Source: an uncultured Actinomycetes bacterium
Lineage (GTDB): Bacteria > Actinomycetota > Acidimicrobiia > Acidimicrobiales > Acidimicrobilacustridaceae
DNA length: 12,502 nucleotides
Reading direction: 5' to 3'
Assembly (NCBI GenBank): GCA_945957335.1
Contig: CAMFLJ010000087.1
Span: 1 to 12,502, forward strand
Shown here: piece after piece, positions 11,208 through 12,502 of the stretch
Numbering within the stretch: position 1 is the stretch's first letter
Layout: each line of letters opens with the position of its first letter
Made by a program: the position numbers and the translations under genes
Notes under the pieces: generated by a model
Databases searched by the model: none
Told to the model about the DNA's origin: nothing
The model's input: the letters and a program-made list of their open reading frames with translations, nothing else

Positions 11208-12502
11208 GTGGCGAAGGTGATCGGGGTGTGGCGGCTGCTCGGGATGGCCCTGACGGCGGTGGTGGCCACCCTCGTCGCGGTCCTGATGATCGGCCCGTGG
11301 GGCTGGACCAAGGGCGTCGAGGTCAGCACGGGCCCCACGATCACCGGCCCCGTGCCGGAGCCGTCGGTCGAGCCCGGGGTGCTCTACCGCTCGCCCGACG
11401 GCTCGATCCGCATCCCCGACCCCACCGTGGCCGGCGACGACTACACCGTGCGGTTCGACGTGACCACGGAGGCCAGGCCCGACCACAGCGTGCTCGTCAC
11501 CGAGGACATCACCCAGTCGTTCGCCACGTCCCGCCACGGGATCGAGCGCGAGATCCCGGTGAGCGACGACGCGGGCGAGCACGCCATGCGCTCGATCGAG
11601 GTGTCGACGGATGCCGGCACCCCCGGCGGCGTCGCCCTGTCCGACTCCTCGATCGACGGCCACGCCGCCATCACGGTCAGGATCGGCGACGCCGACACGA
11701 CGATCAGGGGCGTCCACCGCTACCGGCTCCGCTACGTGCTCGAGAACCTCGTCTCGGACCCGTCGAAGGCGCCGACCACCGCCACCACCGCCGACCCGAT
11801 CGGTGACGTGCTGCGATCCGACGGAGCGGTGGTGCCCTCGACCGTGGCGACCGACGGCGGCGTCGGGCCCGCCCCGGGGGTCGAGCGGGTCGCCATCGAC
11901 GCCTTCAGTGCGTGGCGTCAGCGGGTGTACGGCACCACGTACGTCCTGCGCGGTCCGGACGGCGCCGTCGCCGCGACGTGCACGCAGGGGAGCACCTACC
12001 TCCGGGTCGCCTGCGCCTCGACCACGGTCGGGCCCACCGGCGCCACGTTCGTGGCCGACGCCCCGATCGAGGCCTACAACGACGTCACCGTGCAGGTCGA
12101 CTGGCCGGTCGGCACCTTCGGGCCCGCGGTGATCGAGGGCCCCGAGCGGGGCACGTGGCCGGTGCGGGGGCTGGCCATGGCCCTCTCGCTGCTCGGTGTC
12201 GTGGTGGTCGCCCTCGCCGCCGCGACCCGCCGCCGGCGGCTCTGGTCCCGCACCCGCAAGGGCGTCGTGGCCACCTTCGGTGGCACCGCGGAGCCCGGCT
12301 CCGACCAGCTGGTGCCCCGGTCGGCCCACACCGAGCCGCCGCTCGAGTTCGTGCCCCCGATGGGCCTGCGCCCGGCCGAGCTCCTGCGCCTCGAGCAGGG
12401 CCCGGACGCCAACGCGTCGCGGCTCATCGCCTCCACCGTGATCGACCTGGCCGCCAGCGGCGAGCTCGAGCTCGTCGCCGCCCCGGCCGACGAGGACTGG
12501 GT
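11208..12502 (+). CDS. DUF2207 domain-containing membrane protein, C-terminus cut by window end
   Basis: Open from GTG at 11208 to the window end: 431 codons, no stop. Membrane helix 1 is at about 9-28. The extracellular DUF2207 domain follows, with VLVTEDITQSF and HGIEREIP (110-117). A loop with CTQGSTYLRVAC may be disulfide-closed. Membrane helix 2 is at about 320-340, followed by RRRR. The cytoplasmic part begins FVPPMGLRPAEL (about 380-391) and continues ASRLIASTVIDLAASGELEL, a hallmark of the family. These are predicted membrane proteins of unknown role (YciQ-like in E. coli). The first half lacks the usual W-N-V-T-G stretch; a Thr/Ala/Pro linker sits there instead. The start is chosen from the -10 box 6 nt upstream and the position of helix 1. 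Confidence 0.88.
   Translation, partial: MAKVIGVWRLLGMALTAVVATLVAVLMIGPWGWTKGVEVSTGPTITGPVPEPSVEPGVLYRSPDGSIRIPDPTVAGDDYTVRFDVTTEARPDHSVLVTEDITQSFATSRHGIEREIPVSDDAGEHAMRSIEVSTDAGTPGGVALSDSSIDGHAAITVRIGDADTTIRGVHRYRLRYVLENLVSDPSKAPTTATTADPIGDVLRSDGAVVPSTVATDGGVGPAPGVERVAIDAFSAWRQRVYGTTYVLRGPDGAVAATCTQGSTYLRVACASTTVGPTGATFVADAPIEAYNDVTVQVDWPVGTFGPAVIEGPERGTWPVRGLAMALSLLGVVVVALAAATRRRRLWSRTRKGVVATFGGTAEPGSDQLVPRSAHTEPPLEFVPPMGLRPAELLRLEQGPDANASRLIASTVIDLAASGELELVAAPADEDW

Noticed and set aside
9275..11806. An 843-codon open frame on the plus strand
   Set aside because: It crosses lysR, the TSUP gene, the SHOCT-like gene and the DUF2207 gene in the wrong frame. Its composition is Arg/Ala/Gly/Pro noise with no motif.

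Overview
The window looks like chromosomal DNA from a very GC-rich actinobacterium. Third codon positions are almost always G or C, GTG starts are common, and several genes appear to be transcribed from their start codon (leaderless). A Thr/Pro-rich membrane protein resembling the FGLLP-motif proteins makes me lean towards the Acidimicrobiia, but that lineage call is inference. I see no phage, transposon, CRISPR, rRNA or tRNA. The gene content is mostly ordinary: regulators sitting next to small enzymes and membrane proteins.

Left part (1-1377): a minus-strand pair made of merR and the first 15 codons of an S4-domain RNA-binding protein, divergent from a plus-strand pair of a thioredoxin and a DUF3237 protein. 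The intergenic region holds two near-identical MerR-type promoters with 20-bp spacers, one per strand. This suggests that MerR controls both itself and the thioredoxin operon. Next (1378-3547) come a leader region, a luciferase-like flavin monooxygenase and a TetR regulator, probably one operon.

Middle (3576-5508): a minus-strand operon of an HxlR regulator and 3-methyladenine DNA glycosylase I (tag), divergent from a plus-strand operon of a small membrane protein and a PaaI-type thioesterase that overlap by ATGA. At 5676-8203 lie a large secreted-stalk membrane protein and a nitronate-monooxygenase-like flavoprotein that lacks the usual active-site His. The latter ends in a perfect hairpin whose loop carries the stop codon.

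Right part (8241-12502): a minus-strand LysR regulator followed by a small membrane-anchored unknown protein; a divergent TauE/SafE (TSUP) permease that LysR may control; a minus-strand small SHOCT-like protein; and a DUF2207 membrane protein cut by the window end.

The strongest unexplained signals are the paired MerR operators and a recurring start module, TAnnnT followed after 6-7 nt by ATG/GTG, seen at five genes. I do not see a clear multi-gene novel defence or biosynthetic system.
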